Assembly: GCA_039090855.1 (NCBI GenBank)
Contig: CM077027.1
Coordinates: forward strand, 101,040,424 to 101,104,423
Length of the DNA stretch: 64,000 nt
Direction of reading: 5' to 3'
DNA from: Macrothele yani
Lineage: Eukaryota > Arthropoda > Arachnida > Araneae > Macrothelidae
Shown: in pieces, positions 1 through 11,089 of the stretch
Layout of the letters: the number at the start of each line of letters is the position of its first letter
Position numbering within the stretch: position 1 is the stretch's first letter
The notes under the pieces: generated by a model
The model's input: the letters and a program-made list of their open reading frames with translations, nothing else
What the model was told of the DNA's origin: nothing
The model's database searches: none
Made by a program: the position numbers and the translations under genes

Positions 1-655
1 CTTTTACAAGAAATGAAGATTTATCGATTGATGGAGAAAAGCTGGAGGTAACAGACACATATGTTTATCTTGGACAGCAGATATCAAGTGAGGGTCATAT
101 TGATGAAGAAATTAATCGGCGTACAAAACTTGCCTGGAGAGCTTTTGGAAGAAACAGCATAATTTTCAAGAGCAATATGCCATTATGTCTTAAAAGAAAA
201 GTGTTTGATCAATGCATCCTTCCAGTGCTTACGTATGGTGCAGAGACGTGGACCTTAACTAAAAGAGACATACAAAGGCTGCAGACAACTCAAAAAAGCA
301 TGGAGAGGTGCATGCTTGGTATAACCAGGAGAGATAAGAAGAGGAACTCGTGGATCCGAAAAATGACGAGAGTGGAAGACATCATGATCAGAGTTAAATC
401 CCTGAAATGGCAATGGGCTGGACATACTGCCAGAAGGACAGACCATAGATGGACAGCCGAAATTTTAGATTGGATTCCAAGGGACAGGAAAAGACCCAGA
501 AAAAGACCACATGGGAGATGGGTGGATGAAATTCGTAAATATGCGGGAGTGACATGGAGGAGACTGGCACAAGACAGACCGTTGTGGAGGAAACTTGGGG
601 AGACCTTCGTCCAGCAGTGGATTGATAATGGTTGACAATGATGATGATGATATAT
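1..655 (+). mobile_element. RTE-clade LINE, 3' end fragment (copy 1)
   Basis: The visible part encodes the C-terminal end of a non-LTR retrotransposon reverse transcriptase. An open frame from at least 177 to 635 contains the typical post-RT motifs LTYGAETW and WAGHTARR. It then ends in a very short 3' tail of ATGATG units followed by ATATAT, which is typical of RTE elements. The same coding segment with a handful of substitutions occurs at about 3190-3824. The element continues off the left edge, so I cannot tell whether it is 5' truncated. It is followed directly, within a few bases of 660, by the 5' end of another copy. Confidence 0.88.
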
Positions 656-3600
656 AAAACTGAGATGTAAGGTCAGGTGATGCGTAACATCACAGCCTCT
701 CCTTGACAAATGTCAACCCCGCCTTCTCGTGGTGCATCCTGTTCCCACTAAAGGGGCTCTGACGACCGCCAATAGCGGTATAACTATACCATCGGGATTA
801 GAGGAAATTCTATCCCACACTCACCAACCCGCTTGGCCAGCGTGGTGAGTTATGGCCAAACCCCTCCAAAATGATTCCACAACTTAAATCTTGGCCCTCA
901 GTCTCCGGCAGCTGGAATGTACCTGGCCAAGGCAGCGGCCAGTGCGACATGAAGGCAGAGGGTGCTAAGAATTCCCGGAGGACCGGACTAGGCTGCCATC
1001 TGATGCTGACCTTGGCTACTTACAATGGACGCTCCCTATCTTCTGATTCAAGGCTTCTTGAATTAGAAGAGGAACTACAAAGGATCAAGTGGGACATCGT
1101 GGGGCTAAGTGAGGTAAGGAGAAAAGGAGAAGATCTCATCGAACTGAAAAGTGGGCATCTCTTCTACTATCGTGGGACAGATACTGGCAGAACTAGTGGT
1201 GTTGGATTTATAATAAACAAGAAACTGAAGGATAAAGTTGTAGAAGTTGAAAGTTCCTCTGACAGAGCTGCACGACTCGTTATCCAACTCTCGATACCAG
1301 GCTCAGATTATTCAAACTTATGCACCCACCACAAGTCATCCTGAAGAAGAAATTGAAGAATTTTATGAAGAAATTCCCCATCTAAATAATAAAGGTAAGC
1401 AGCACTTGAAGATAATTATGGGAGATTTCAATGCAAAAATAGGGCAACGGCAACAGAATGAAACTTCAGTTTGTAAATTCGGTCACGGCAACAGAAACCA
1501 GCGTGGGAATACTCTACAGTTCGCAGAGGCAGAAGGGTTTTTCATCTTGAACTCCTTTTTCAAGAAAAAGCCGCACAGGAAATGGACATGGAGACATCCA
1601 AATGGGACGACAAGTGAAATTGATTTTATTATGTGTAACAAAAAATTCGTCATAGAAGACTGCAGTGTGCTGAACAAGTTCAACACAGGTAGTGACCATA
1701 GATTGGTGAGATGTAAGATGCACCTCAACACTAAACTTGAACGTGGCAAGCTCATAAGACCAACAGAATCTATTGACATAACCAACCTTAAAAAACACCA
1801 TAATACCTTCAAGTTAGAACTGAAGAACAGGTTCTCTGGTTTAGAAGGCCTAACATCGGAAGAAGTGGACATCTCTGAAGTTAACAGAAAAGTAACCAAA
1901 GCTCTTATGGAAACAGCAACAAAATTAGCTGGGTCTAAGAACAAGTTGCATGTGAACAAATTATCAGGAAAAACCAAAATGTTGATGCAAAAAGGAAGAG
2001 AGATGAGGACAACTAAAGAAGATGTGACTTCCCAAAGTGGAATATATAGAGCTATGCAAGACAGTAAGAAAAAGTATCACTGAAGACGTAAGGAAATTCA
2101 ACTGTGAACTAGTGAGGAAAGCAATTGAAAACAACCAAAGCCTAAGGATAGCAAAGGGACATCTCAGTAAGGGAAGAAAACAGATTATGGCACTGAGAAA
2201 AGAAGATGGTTCTGTAACAAGAAATAGAGGCGAAATTTTGACAAGAGTGAAAGATTTCTACTCCAAATTATATGAAAGGGATGATATATGCACTAAAGAC
2301 ATCATGAAAGATACCAGTACCAGAGTTCCTCCAGTCCTCCCAGCAGAAGTTGCACATGCAATCAAGAACATGAAGCGAGGAAAAGCTCCACAAGAAGATG
2401 GAATTACTGTAGACATCATACAAGAAGCAAGTGGAGAAATCGAAACAGTACTCGCCCAAATTTTCACTCGATGCCTTAATGAAGGAAAGATTCCTGAGGA
2501 TTGGAACACTGCTACAATGATCCTGCTACATAAGAAAGGTGACATTGAGGATCTCGGAAACTACAGACCTATCAGCCTCCTATCAGTAGTTTATAAAATC
2601 TTCACTAAAGTTCTTTCACACCGCTTGAAGGTAACACTGGACATGGCTCAACCGAGAGAACAAGCTGGATTCAGGAGTGGCTACAGCACAATAGATCATA
2701 TCCACGTGCTGAGAGAACTAATTGAAAGAGCGAGGGAATATGAACTTCCATTGTGCACGGCTTTTATCGATTATGAAAAAGCCTTTGATTCGGTGAAACC
2801 ATCAGCAGTTACAATGGCTCTGAAAACCTGCGGTATTGAAGATGCATACATTAATATTATTAATAACATCTATGAAAATGCAAGTGCAAAGATTCGGCTG
2901 TTTGAAAATACAACACACATAAAAATTGGAAAGGGAGTGAGACAAGGTGACACCATATCTCCGAAGCTCTTTAATGCCACATTGGAGGGTGTTTTTCAGT
3001 CGCTGAGCTGGGAAAACAAGGGGATAAAGATTAATGGAGATTATCTAACCCACCTTCGTTTTGCTGATGACGTAGTCATTTTTGCAACTACCCCATCAGA
3101 GCTGCAGAGTATGATGCAGGAACTTGCTGACAAGAGTAAAGAAGTGGGATTAAAAATGAACTTTCAGAAGACAAAAGTGATGTTCAATGCTTTTACAAGA
3201 AATGAAGATTTATCGATTGATGGAGAAAAGCTGGAGGTAACAGACACATATGTTTATCTTGGACAGCAGATATCAAGTGAGGGTCATATTGATGAAGAAA
3301 TTAATCGGCGTACAAAACTTGCCTGGAGAGCTTTTGGAAGAAACAGCATAATTTTCAAGAGCAATATGCCATTATGTCTTAAAAGAAAAGTGTTTGATCA
3401 ATGCATCCTTCCAGTACTTACGTATGGTGCAGAGACGTGGACCTTAACTAAAAGAGACATACAAAGGCTGCAGACAACTCAAAGAAGCATGGAGAGGTGC
3501 ATACTTGGTGTAACCAGGACAGATAAGAAGAGGAACTCGTGGATCCGAAAAATGACAGGAGTGGAAGACATCATGATCAGAGTTAAATCCCTGAAATGGC

Positions 3601-3845
3601 AATGGGCTGGACATACTGCCAGAAGGACAGATCATCGATGGACAGCCGAAATTTTAGATTGGATTCCAAGGGACAGGAAAAGACCCAGAAGAAGACCACA
3701 TGGGAGATGGGTGGATGAAATTCGAAAGTATGCAGGGGTGACATGGAGGAGACTGGCACAAGACAGACCATTGTGGAGGAAACTTGGGGAGACCTTCGTC
3801 CAGCAGTGGATTGATAATGGTTGACAATGATGATGATATATATAA
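656..3845 (+). mobile_element. RTE-clade LINE, nearly full length (copy 2)
   Basis: This is a self-propagating non-LTR retrotransposon of about 3.2 kb. The 5' end is placed near 662-664 because the inverted copy at 18.4-21.6 kb starts with the same GATGTAAGGTCAGG. A GC-richer leader of about 290 bases precedes the coding region. The 3' end is a short tail of (ATG)n and (TA)n next to a (CA)n tract. Coding order is APE endonuclease and then reverse transcriptase, as in RTE/BovB-type elements. The coding region carries two frame breaks, so this copy is probably not autonomous. No clear target site duplication is visible because both flanks are repeats. Confidence 0.9.
949..3824 (+). pseudogene. 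APE endonuclease-reverse transcriptase polyprotein of RTE copy 2, frameshifted
   Basis: The protein nicks target DNA and reverse transcribes the element RNA. The ATG at 949 is preferred over 871 because the sister copy at 21325 starts at the equivalent codon. The endonuclease shows TYNGRSL, GLSEVR, IMGDFNAKIG and GSDHRLV, the metal-binding and catalytic motifs of the APE fold. The reverse transcriptase shows FIDYEKAFDSV, VRQGDTISPKLF and the catalytic LRFADDVVIF (about 3052-3081). A C-terminal segment with LTYGAETW follows. Frame 1 (949-1344) passes to frame 2 around 1247-1344, and the same break exists in the other long copy. A second break at the CCC of 2031-2033 is private: the sister copy has one C fewer and reads through. 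The frames joined are 949-1344, 1247-2083 and 2037-3824. Confidence 0.88.
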
Positions 3846-3851
3846 TTGAAG

Positions 3852-3853
<2 letters not shown>

Positions 3854-3901
<48 letters not shown>
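3854..3901. repeat. (CA)n microsatellite
   Basis: About 24 uninterrupted CA units follow the 3' tail of the RTE copy. A second tract of about 16 units lies at 4114-4146. The 150-base stretch between them and the 300 bases after 4150 show no gene or recognised repeat. Confidence 0.95.
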
Positions 3902-3902
<1 letters not shown>

Positions 3903-4112
3903 CAGTCCCAAATTAAGGACTTCACTTTCATGTTCCATAGGGCCAAATATTCCATACAGTGTGGAAAAAGTCTACAAAACCTAGGTCCGAGATAAACTGA
4001 AGTACAACCAACCATATCTATTATTTGTGCCTTTTGATAAAACATTCACTCTTTGTAATACAAGCATTAAATTTAATCATTTATTAAAGCATAAGTTTAA
4101 AGCAAAGAAATA

Positions 4113-4152
<40 letters not shown>

Positions 4153-4453
4153 GTGACACTAGCTGGAATTCCACACTGTTTTTTACCTACACAAGTAAGT
4201 AGCAAGACTGATGCAAAAAGGAATTATAAGTAAATACTACAAAAACCATTCCCTATCTATCTGCACATTTGCAACTGTAAGTAACAGGAGAAACCCTGTT
4301 TGTTACACAAAAATGGAAATTTTAAGATTTCTCAACTCAAATGATAAGCTGTCTTTAACCAAAATGACTACATATGATCTTTTCATAAACATTCCCTTAA
4401 CGTACTGGAGGGTCGTAACAGTGATAACTTTGACACATGTAACATAGAAGGAT

Positions 4454-4719
4454 CAATACAAATCTTTGAAGTTGTGAAATCCATTTATTGGTGTAAATAT
4501 GACATCAACGGTACGCCAGATAATATACAAAAAACTTGAAAATTTTGTCAATCATCCTGGAGTGGGAATCGAACCAGCGTCTCCCGGCTGGCGCCTAAGT
4601 ATGATAACCGCTAGACCACCCAGAATGACCAAGTCTCAAGTTTCCGATTGATTTGAATATAACCATTCATGCCATATTTGCACCAATAAACGGATTCACA
4701 ACTTCAAAAATTTGTATTG
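4454..4719. repeat. 266-bp palindrome with a tRNA-like head
   Basis: The two ends are inverted copies: CAATACAAATCTTTGAAGTT at 4454 pairs with the complement of the sequence ending at 4719. Pairing continues with few mismatches for about 48 bases (the TTTATTGGTG block matches in both arms) and more loosely for another 50. It then runs into the acceptor stem of the tRNA-like sequence at 4553-4627. The whole unit could fold as one long hairpin with a tRNA-like cloverleaf at its tip. It resembles a MITE whose loop is a tRNA-derived sequence. No target duplication is obvious beyond the TIRs. Confidence 0.7.
4553..4627 (-). tRNA. tRNA-like sequence (pseudo-tRNA) at the palindrome apex
   Basis: Read on the minus strand it has a good pol III A box (TGGTCTAGCGGTTA) and B box (GGTTCGATTCC) at normal tRNA spacing. 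The acceptor stem CATTCTGG/CCAGGATG pairs with one G-T. The T-stem has two mismatches and the anticodon stem is weak, so no anticodon can be assigned. The A box resembles tRNA-Glu/Asp type sequences. It is most likely a tRNA-derived head rather than a working tRNA gene. Confidence 0.55.
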
Positions 4720-4865
4720 TACAATGGTGTTATCCTGTATTTCATACATAGATAAAAGGTTCAGTTTGAAACATTATTTTATACCCAATTTTCATTATGT
4801 TACATAGTTCTAAATTTTAAAGAAGCAAAAAAGGAAAGCCTTCCTTGCAGAAACAGGCTTCTTAC

Positions 4866-5133
4866 CTCTAGCTACAGTATGAGCTTTATGCATGTATGAA
4901 GTTAGATTGTCTGCAACCAAGATGACTAGAGAATGATGTTGCTGTAAGCGATTGATTACTTCATGCCTGTAGAACATGTGAGGTGAACGCTGAGCATGAT
5001 TAAAATTTGGAGGAGCTTCAGAATATAAACAGCAAATTTCTCGAATTTGCTTTAGAGCAGGAAGAACCCACTTGTCATTCTTTAACTCTTCCACACAACG
5101 GTCAAGCCAATGAGTCTTCTGGGAATCCCGATC
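4866..5133 (-). CDS. USP9X: USP9X / fat facets ortholog, exon d (partial gene)
   Basis: USP9X is a very large ubiquitin-specific protease that removes ubiquitin from many substrates. This exon encodes part of its N-terminal helical (armadillo-like) region, not the protease domain. On the minus strand an acceptor TTTTTAG at 5140-5134 opens [12 protein letters not shown], and the frame continues through [15 protein letters not shown] and [17 protein letters not shown]. It closes at AGAG|GTAAG with donor GT at 4865-4864. The exon is 268 bases and ends in phase 1, as expected if the next codon is the Asp of the ARDHEDY segment in human USP9X (recalled from memory). The preceding exon is 10304-10411; the following one lies beyond the left edge. 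Confidence 0.93.
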
Positions 5134-6836
5134 CTAAAAACCAAAACTGAAGTTTACAACAGTGGCTTCATGAAACCAGCAAAATTAATCTTAAAATATA
5201 ATATGTGAATAACATATATACAAGAATTTCACATGATTGCAATGAAAAAACGATTCCCAGGCAGTTTTGGCAAATACATACATCATAAAGAATACACTTG
5301 TAAATGTGGCTGTAATCTTAATGATTCACTGAACAGTACTGCAAAGAATGCATCATGTTTACACTACCCTGAAAATTTTCTAGGTATCAAATTTCTGTAG
5401 AAGGTAAATTAACTAGAGCTACATTCCCTCCTGATGCAAAAACATACTGCAGTAATGCTTGCACACATCAGTTACATCTTTGTCAAATCTCCGTGTTTAG
5501 GCTAATTGCTTTTTACAGTTCCTGTTATATATTTTGAGAAGAGTCTTTAATAAGAAATCATGGATTCTGTTTACTCAGACAAAAAAATTTACAAAAAATA
5601 GTGAGATCACAAAAGGGTTCATGCCATCCACAAATGCATGTGCAATATTAATAACAAATTATTTAAAAACAATTGTGATTAAAATATTCCTGGTTTCTGA
5701 AGGAAGATTAAGTTCTGATGCAACAGACACATCAGTATAGCATGCTATAATACATCACACTTTTTTTTTTTTTTTTTTGCTAAAACCATCAAACTATTCA
5801 TACTGCCACCATGCAGTGCCAAAAATAATAATGCATGAAGTAAAAAATGTGAAACAATGTTTTAACAAGCCACCTGAACTATGAAGAAATATGTAATTAG
5901 AAATTAGTTGCAGCATAAAGGTGGGGTTTAACAACCCCCATGATCATCTAAGGCAGTTGCTCTTAAGGTCTTCAGGTTCTGCCAAACATTATTGTATTAA
6001 ATTTTACATCAGTGTACTCTGTATTACAATAGAACCAAAGAATTATCCTTATTCGTAAAATTTTCAATTAAAAATATAAACTTCAAATTAAAAAAAAAAG
6101 ATTTATTAGGTGAATTTAATGAGACCTGCAACAGATTTTTAGCAATTTTGCTGAAATTAGGTGCTGAAGCAGATAATTAACAGCAAATGCTTGCTCAAGT
6201 ACCAATCTTTCCTTTTTTTTTAATTTTGTGTCATAATATATTGACAAATCCACATTCACATAAATGCATCATCACAAATGCTTAAAAGTTTACACACACA
6301 AACTGTTTTGTCTACTATTATTAGGGAAGGAGTCTAACAAACTTGCTCCCAGAATGAAGACAGTGAACACTAAAGAACATTTCTTGGAGTGATGTGATAT
6401 ATGGATACAAGAGAGGAATTTTGGTTTTTCAAGGAAACTTTGGCCATCTACCTGTAATTTTCGGATTTATTTGAAGAATATTTTTCTAGACTGACAAGAA
6501 AATGTTCTTGAAATAAAATCAACAACTGTGTCAGATGGTCACTTATTGTTTTCAGCATGTCTGAGTTTGCAGACATATTTTCTGTAAGCCTGGGTAGGTG
6601 GAAAATTTGCAAATTTTGTCAAATAAGATATGAATATTTTAATGCAGTACCACAGTCACACCAGTTGAGAACCACAGATCTAAGCCTATAAGCAGATGAT
6701 TGAAAATATTATTAATTAGTACCCATGATCTAAAGGAAAAGACAGACAAAACACCAAAACTGGAAGCATGTCTTGTTTCAGTATTCAAACCCAGAAATTA
6801 GCATAAGAAATCTGAAGCTATCCATACACCTATTTA
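5134..6836. other. Intron sequence, no gene seen
   Basis: AT-rich sequence inside the 5.2 kb USP9X intron between exons c and d. It holds a T-run near 5761 and scattered short open frames without codon bias or recognisable motifs. I see no RNA gene, TIR or known repeat here. Confidence 0.7.
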
Positions 6837-7077
6837 TTATTATTATTATTTTTTTTTTTTTTTGATTGGAGGTTTAACAACCACCGTGAGCAACTCAATG
6901 GGCTATAAGCAGTCGCCCGTCCCTAATTTAGGGTCACTGGTTCCACGGAAGGAAGAGAGCCAGTGCCGTAAGACAAACACAACATCCATGCCTCACCGGG
7001 ATTCGAACCCGGACCCCTTACGGACAAATGATCATAGGCCAGCGCCTTAGACCACTGCGCCACCGGGGCGGCTAAAC
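6837..7077 (-). mobile_element. tRNA-derived SINE, copy 1
   Basis: On the minus strand the element starts with a tRNA-like head containing an A box (TGGCGCAGTGGTCTAAGG) and a B box (GGTTCGAATCC). It continues with a body ending in TTAAACCTCCAATC and a poly(A) tail. The insertion is flanked by the 12-base direct repeat TACACCTATTTA at 6825-6836 and 7078-7089, a target site duplication typical of LINE-driven retroposition. Two more copies of the family are at 17976-18200 and 31270-31495. The open frames that overlap it are not genes. Confidence 0.92.
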
Positions 7078-7089
7078 TACACCTATTTA

Positions 7090-8220
7090 CCCAGGGTAGA
7101 GTGGAGGGGTATTTTGCTTCATTAGTTGAATCCACTTCTTCAGTGAGTAATGAACAACTCACCTGTAAACTAAGCAATCATTTGAGAAAGTCTAAGAACT
7201 ACTTGTCTTCAATAAGAGCATGATTAGCTTATAAAGACAAGTTTCATGTTGAACAGAATGACATTCATAAATATTAATTATGAATGCCATATTTATGACA
7301 TTCATAAATATTTATCAGATACAAATATAAATATTTATGAATGTCAAATATTATATCTGAAAGCATAATATTATAAATATTTATGCTTTCAGATAAATAT
7401 TTATAAACATCATATCTGTAAGCACATGGTTTCCCATTTCTTAGTTGCTTCTTGCAATTTCATCAGACAAAAACAGCAAGTGTTTTCCCTTTTGTTTACA
7501 TAAAATGAAAGTTGAAAATTGCAATTTCAACTCTCAATTGCCTTTTTTTGTTCCCTATAAATTAATTTCTTCTACACAGTGAACATTAATTTCACTTTAA
7601 ACAAAAGAAATTGTTGCTCTTCCCCTTAATATAGCAAAAAATGATTAAGGAATGGGAAAACACACATTTTAAGCAAAATTAAATAAAAAAAAAAAAAAAA
7701 AAGATCGATATTACATTGCCCTCCTTGCAGCGAAAACAATTTTACAGATCAAGGAAATGGCTCAGATTTTACCACAGTCAGAATAAGTACCACTTTTAAA
7801 ATTTCACTTAAAAAAGGAGACAAAAATATTTGGTCCACTGTTTAGTTCCGAAGAAGATACTATTAGAGAGCGGAAAAAGTGCATTTCATCAGGAAAAATA
7901 AAAAAAAAAACTTACAGAACAAAAAGTTTAGTTGCTCTTTTTAATTACGACCAAATATATTAAAAGCGAGGTACAAGATCAGAAAAATATTTTAAAAAAT
8001 GAATATAATGAGAAAGAGAAACAGAAAATAAACAATTCAAAAAAATTTCAAGATCATAGAAAATTGTCATCCCTTCTAGAATTATTACTTTTGGTGGTTC
8101 CAAACATTTTTGGCACGCAGATGGCACGAAAACTTCTAAATAAACAATCCTAAAAATGTTAAATAAATAAATGTTAAGACACCTGAAAACATGAAATAAA
8201 CTTTACACACAGATGTGGAA
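7090..8220. other. AT-rich intron with imperfect hairpin repeats
   Basis: Between 7255 and 7405 the motif ATAAATATTTATGA and its complement recur at least four times, forming overlapping imperfect hairpins. Downstream there are A-runs near 7685 and 7905. No coding region is convincing. Confidence 0.5.
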
Positions 8221-8223
8221 TAA

Positions 8224-8550
8224 GTCATTCCATGTCGAATCAGCAAGGCTCACAACCTGCCATTTTTGATTTTCTTGAAATTTGGTGTGATTATTAAGCA
8301 TGTAGACTTGTACATAAACCTTAAATTTTAATTCTGTCCACCCATGGGGGATTCAAATGACATGATCCTGAAATTAAAAAAATTGTGACATCCGTACAAT
8401 CTGCGAGTAGTTGTATCTCGTTACCTAATTCGGCGAGAGGTTGAAATTTGTATCTTTATATAGTTTTTTTTTTTTTTATGAGTTTTTAAATCCTGTACTG
8501 AAAAACAACAATAGTTTGACCTTTAACCTTACATATTTAAAAAGAACTTA
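8224..8550. repeat. Possible DNA-transposon end beginning GTCATTCCATGTCGAATCA
   Basis: The segment opens with GTCATTCCATGTCGAATCA and a moderately conserved stretch (GCCATTTTTGATTTTCTTG). Its first bases resemble the terminal inverted repeats of the large fold-back at 41146-51446 (GGTCACTCCATATGAATTCA). I find no matching inverted end nearby, so this would be a solo or truncated terminus. The open frame at 8556-8894 just downstream encodes nothing I recognise. Confidence 0.3.
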
Positions 8551-9261
8551 AAATTTTGAAAAAATTGCATGGCATCCTTACAGTTTTGTTTAGTAGTGTG
8601 CCTAACATGTTTCCTTTTACTGTGGCCCTCTGTTCTTATATGAAAATGGTAGTGCACAGCTTAAAAATCAGTGACCTGTTTAAGGCAACATTTCCCCAAG
8701 AGCCTGCCAGTTCTGATGTAGCCGTGACACTTATGTGTGATGGTCTCGCATGCAAAAATCACAGCCATTCTGTGGTCTTGGAAATGAAGCACCCACCTTT
8801 CTCACACCGACTATCTGCTCTCATTCAAAGTCACTTACTTAGGTTGCCATGCTCACCTATCACCACAGTTGCAAGTATACTTTACAGAAGATAGGTACCT
8901 GACCTATTTATAACCCACAAGGGTTTTGGGTTCGCCCAGGTTCGTGGATATATGCAATGTGAATGCAAGCAATACACTATCACCAAAGATATTAAATATT
9001 AAGAACATAGCAAGACAGTGAACTACCAACTGGAATATGAATCTAAGACCAAAAATGTCAGAACTCAGAAGTCCCAGCTATTTATTTCATTATTACATTA
9101 TATAAAAGTAAAAAAAAAAAAAAAAGTATGTTGAATACATTTTATCACAATTTTTGCAATGGATTTTTAAAGAATAGTTCATGGGATAAAAGAATGGTAG
9201 AATAAACATTGCATGCTAGTCTGTATGCAATTTATGATACTACACAAATTCTGTTAATTCT

Positions 9262-9795
9262 TCATTGAAAGTCACGGCTGCTTTGGGAGGTTTTCACAGG
9301 AATGATGGGTTCTTAAGAGAGGCCAGCATGGCTGTGTATGAGAGTGTAATTGCTCCTACTCTGACAAATGACAGTGAAACCCGGGTACTACAGAATAAAC
9401 ATAAGAGTTGTTTGTGTGCTGGAGAAATGCGTTACTTATGGGGGGTTTGTGGCAAGACACATTCTGATTGTGTAAGGAATGAAGATGTGTAAGGAATGAA
9501 GATGTGTTGCAGCTGTGTAACATGAAGCAAAATGTTAGCAAGGTGGAGACTAATATGCTTTGGTGGTTTGGTCATGTTGAAAGAATTGAGTGATGAGATG
9601 CTTACTAAGAAAATCTTTTTAGCTCAAGTGGCAGGAAGGAAAGGCAGAGGAAGGCAAGGAAGTCATTGGAGGATCAGATTCAAGAGTGTCTGCATGAGAA
9701 AAAGATTATGAGTATGAAATATAGAAGATCTTGTGTACAGCGTGTAACGGACGTCAGTGAAGCCTGAGTTGTACGTCAAGATCGCTGTAAATGGA
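9262..9795 (+). mobile_element. LINE 3' end fragment (RT C-terminus), second LINE family
   Basis: The frame from 9265 reads a decayed post-RT region: YESVIAPTLT, ETRVLQNKHKS, EMRYLWGVCGKTHSD and, after a stop near 9490, LWWFGHVERIE and a basic tail ending around 9795. This is the conserved C-terminus of a LINE family distinct from the RTE copies. From memory of related proteins it is the expected 3' counterpart of the LINE starting at 62 kb, though the two do not overlap. It has stops and a frame break and is 5' truncated. Confidence 0.7.
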
Positions 9796-10303
9796 GAAGT
9801 TTGATACGGCGACATTAAGTAAAAATTATCTGGCGGTTTGTATTTTTTTGTGGCGCAAACTTCTGAATCTCAAAGAACAGCTTAGTGATATGTATGATGT
9901 ATGTAAAAATACTGTTCCTCCATACAAGGAAAATAGCTTTCTAGCTGAGATGTTTAGTTGTTCAAATGCATTAACATTCCGATGTCAAAATAAACTTGAC
10001 ATTGGAGAGACACTTCACTGCTTGAAGAAATGATACACTTTGCTGAGAGGCAGGCCTTTTAAAATTGCTATAGCAACACCCAGATGAACATTCATTGTCT
10101 TATGGCAGTCATGTCCAATGTAATAAAATCTAACACTTTCCCAGTAAATCATTGCACAACCAAGTTTTTCATGTTCATAGTGATCACATACCATGAGCAA
10201 ATATTTTTGGATTTAAGGATAATGGGTGTTCAACTTGTATTGCGAAGTATTACAAACACATGGTAAAACATTCTACAAGAACAGGCAAACATTGGTAACA
10301 TAC

Positions 10304-10411
10304 CTGTGAACAACTATAATCTAAAATTTTTACATGTGCAGTTAAGGCTTGGTCCATAATATCAGTAGGAACATCATCACTGTGAGCTAGACTCCACAAG
10401 AGATTCAACAC
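10304..10411 (-). CDS. USP9X: USP9X / fat facets ortholog, exon c
   Basis: This is a 108-base, phase 0 exon of the deubiquitinase gene. On the minus strand the acceptor TTTCTGTAG ends at 10412 and the donor CAG|GTATG starts at 10303. It encodes 36 residues, [15 protein letters not shown] followed by [20 protein letters not shown]. In human USP9X the same peptide, with a few substitutions, sits between the segment of exon b (ending GVMAHK) and that of exon d (starting DRD), so the exon order is right and nothing is missing. Confidence 0.93.
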
Positions 10412-11089
10412 CTACAGAAAAAAAGGCAATTATTCAAAATTTGCATGTCAGATTACAATTTTCAGACAGTAGCAGTCCTGAAATAATGTGAATACAATGG
10501 AGTAAGATGATAGTATCAGACTATCTTAGCAGAAACTCCAACTTTCTGGCACCAACAAGATTGCAAAATGAAGATAAATGCTTTTAGCATTTCTCACATG
10601 CAATGGAATGCCAGTGGTGTTGGAATTTACAGCTGTGAATTACCACTGAACATTTGCTTTGAGGTAATGACATGTTCTAAATTTTAATATAACATTAAAA
10701 ATTATATATACATTTAAAAAACAAAAAAAACTATTCTATTATGAAAATAAGAATAAGCACAAGCACAGGAGGAGGATGCATTAAAATGCATAGAGAGGAA
10801 AGCATATTTTAATACAGTGATGTTCCCACCACTGGGTAAAGACATTTAGATCCAGTGACTAATTTCTTTGTTTTGTGCTGTATAGCCACGTGAAATTGTT
10901 GTATTAAACACCAACCTGATGAAAGCCTAAGTGTTAGTCAATCCTACTAACTACAGAGAACTTGGTCCAGCTCAGTTTGACCCATTTCGCATATATCAGA
11001 CCAACAAAGAAGAAAGGAAAGCTGAACTTTTTAACTGGCTGAAAAATCAGAAGGCGGCAAGAAAGTGTTAATATAATGTAGCATGACCA
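10412..11089. other. Intron sequence, no gene seen
   Basis: Start, in the plus direction, of the 26.9 kb intron between exons b and c. AT-rich, without recognisable repeats or open frames of note. Confidence 0.6.

Noticed and set aside
290..709. Open frames antisense to the RTE copies (also at 3444-3938, 11271-11660, 18372-18832, 20042-20791)
   Set aside because: They are reverse-strand shadows of a conserved coding region, repeated wherever the RTE copy occurs, with no protein motifs of their own.
3854..4146. CRISPR-like or regulatory repeat array
   Set aside because: These are plain CA microsatellites without spacers.
4553..4627. Functional tRNA gene
   Set aside because: T-stem has two mismatches and the anticodon stem pairs poorly; treated as tRNA-derived.
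6862..7177. Small frames over the SINE copies (also 17928-18191)
   Set aside because: They translate the tRNA-derived head and body of the SINE; no independent gene evidence.
8556..8894. 112-codon plus-strand frame
   Set aside because: No similarity recognised, no codon signal and no splice context; likely chance in intron sequence.
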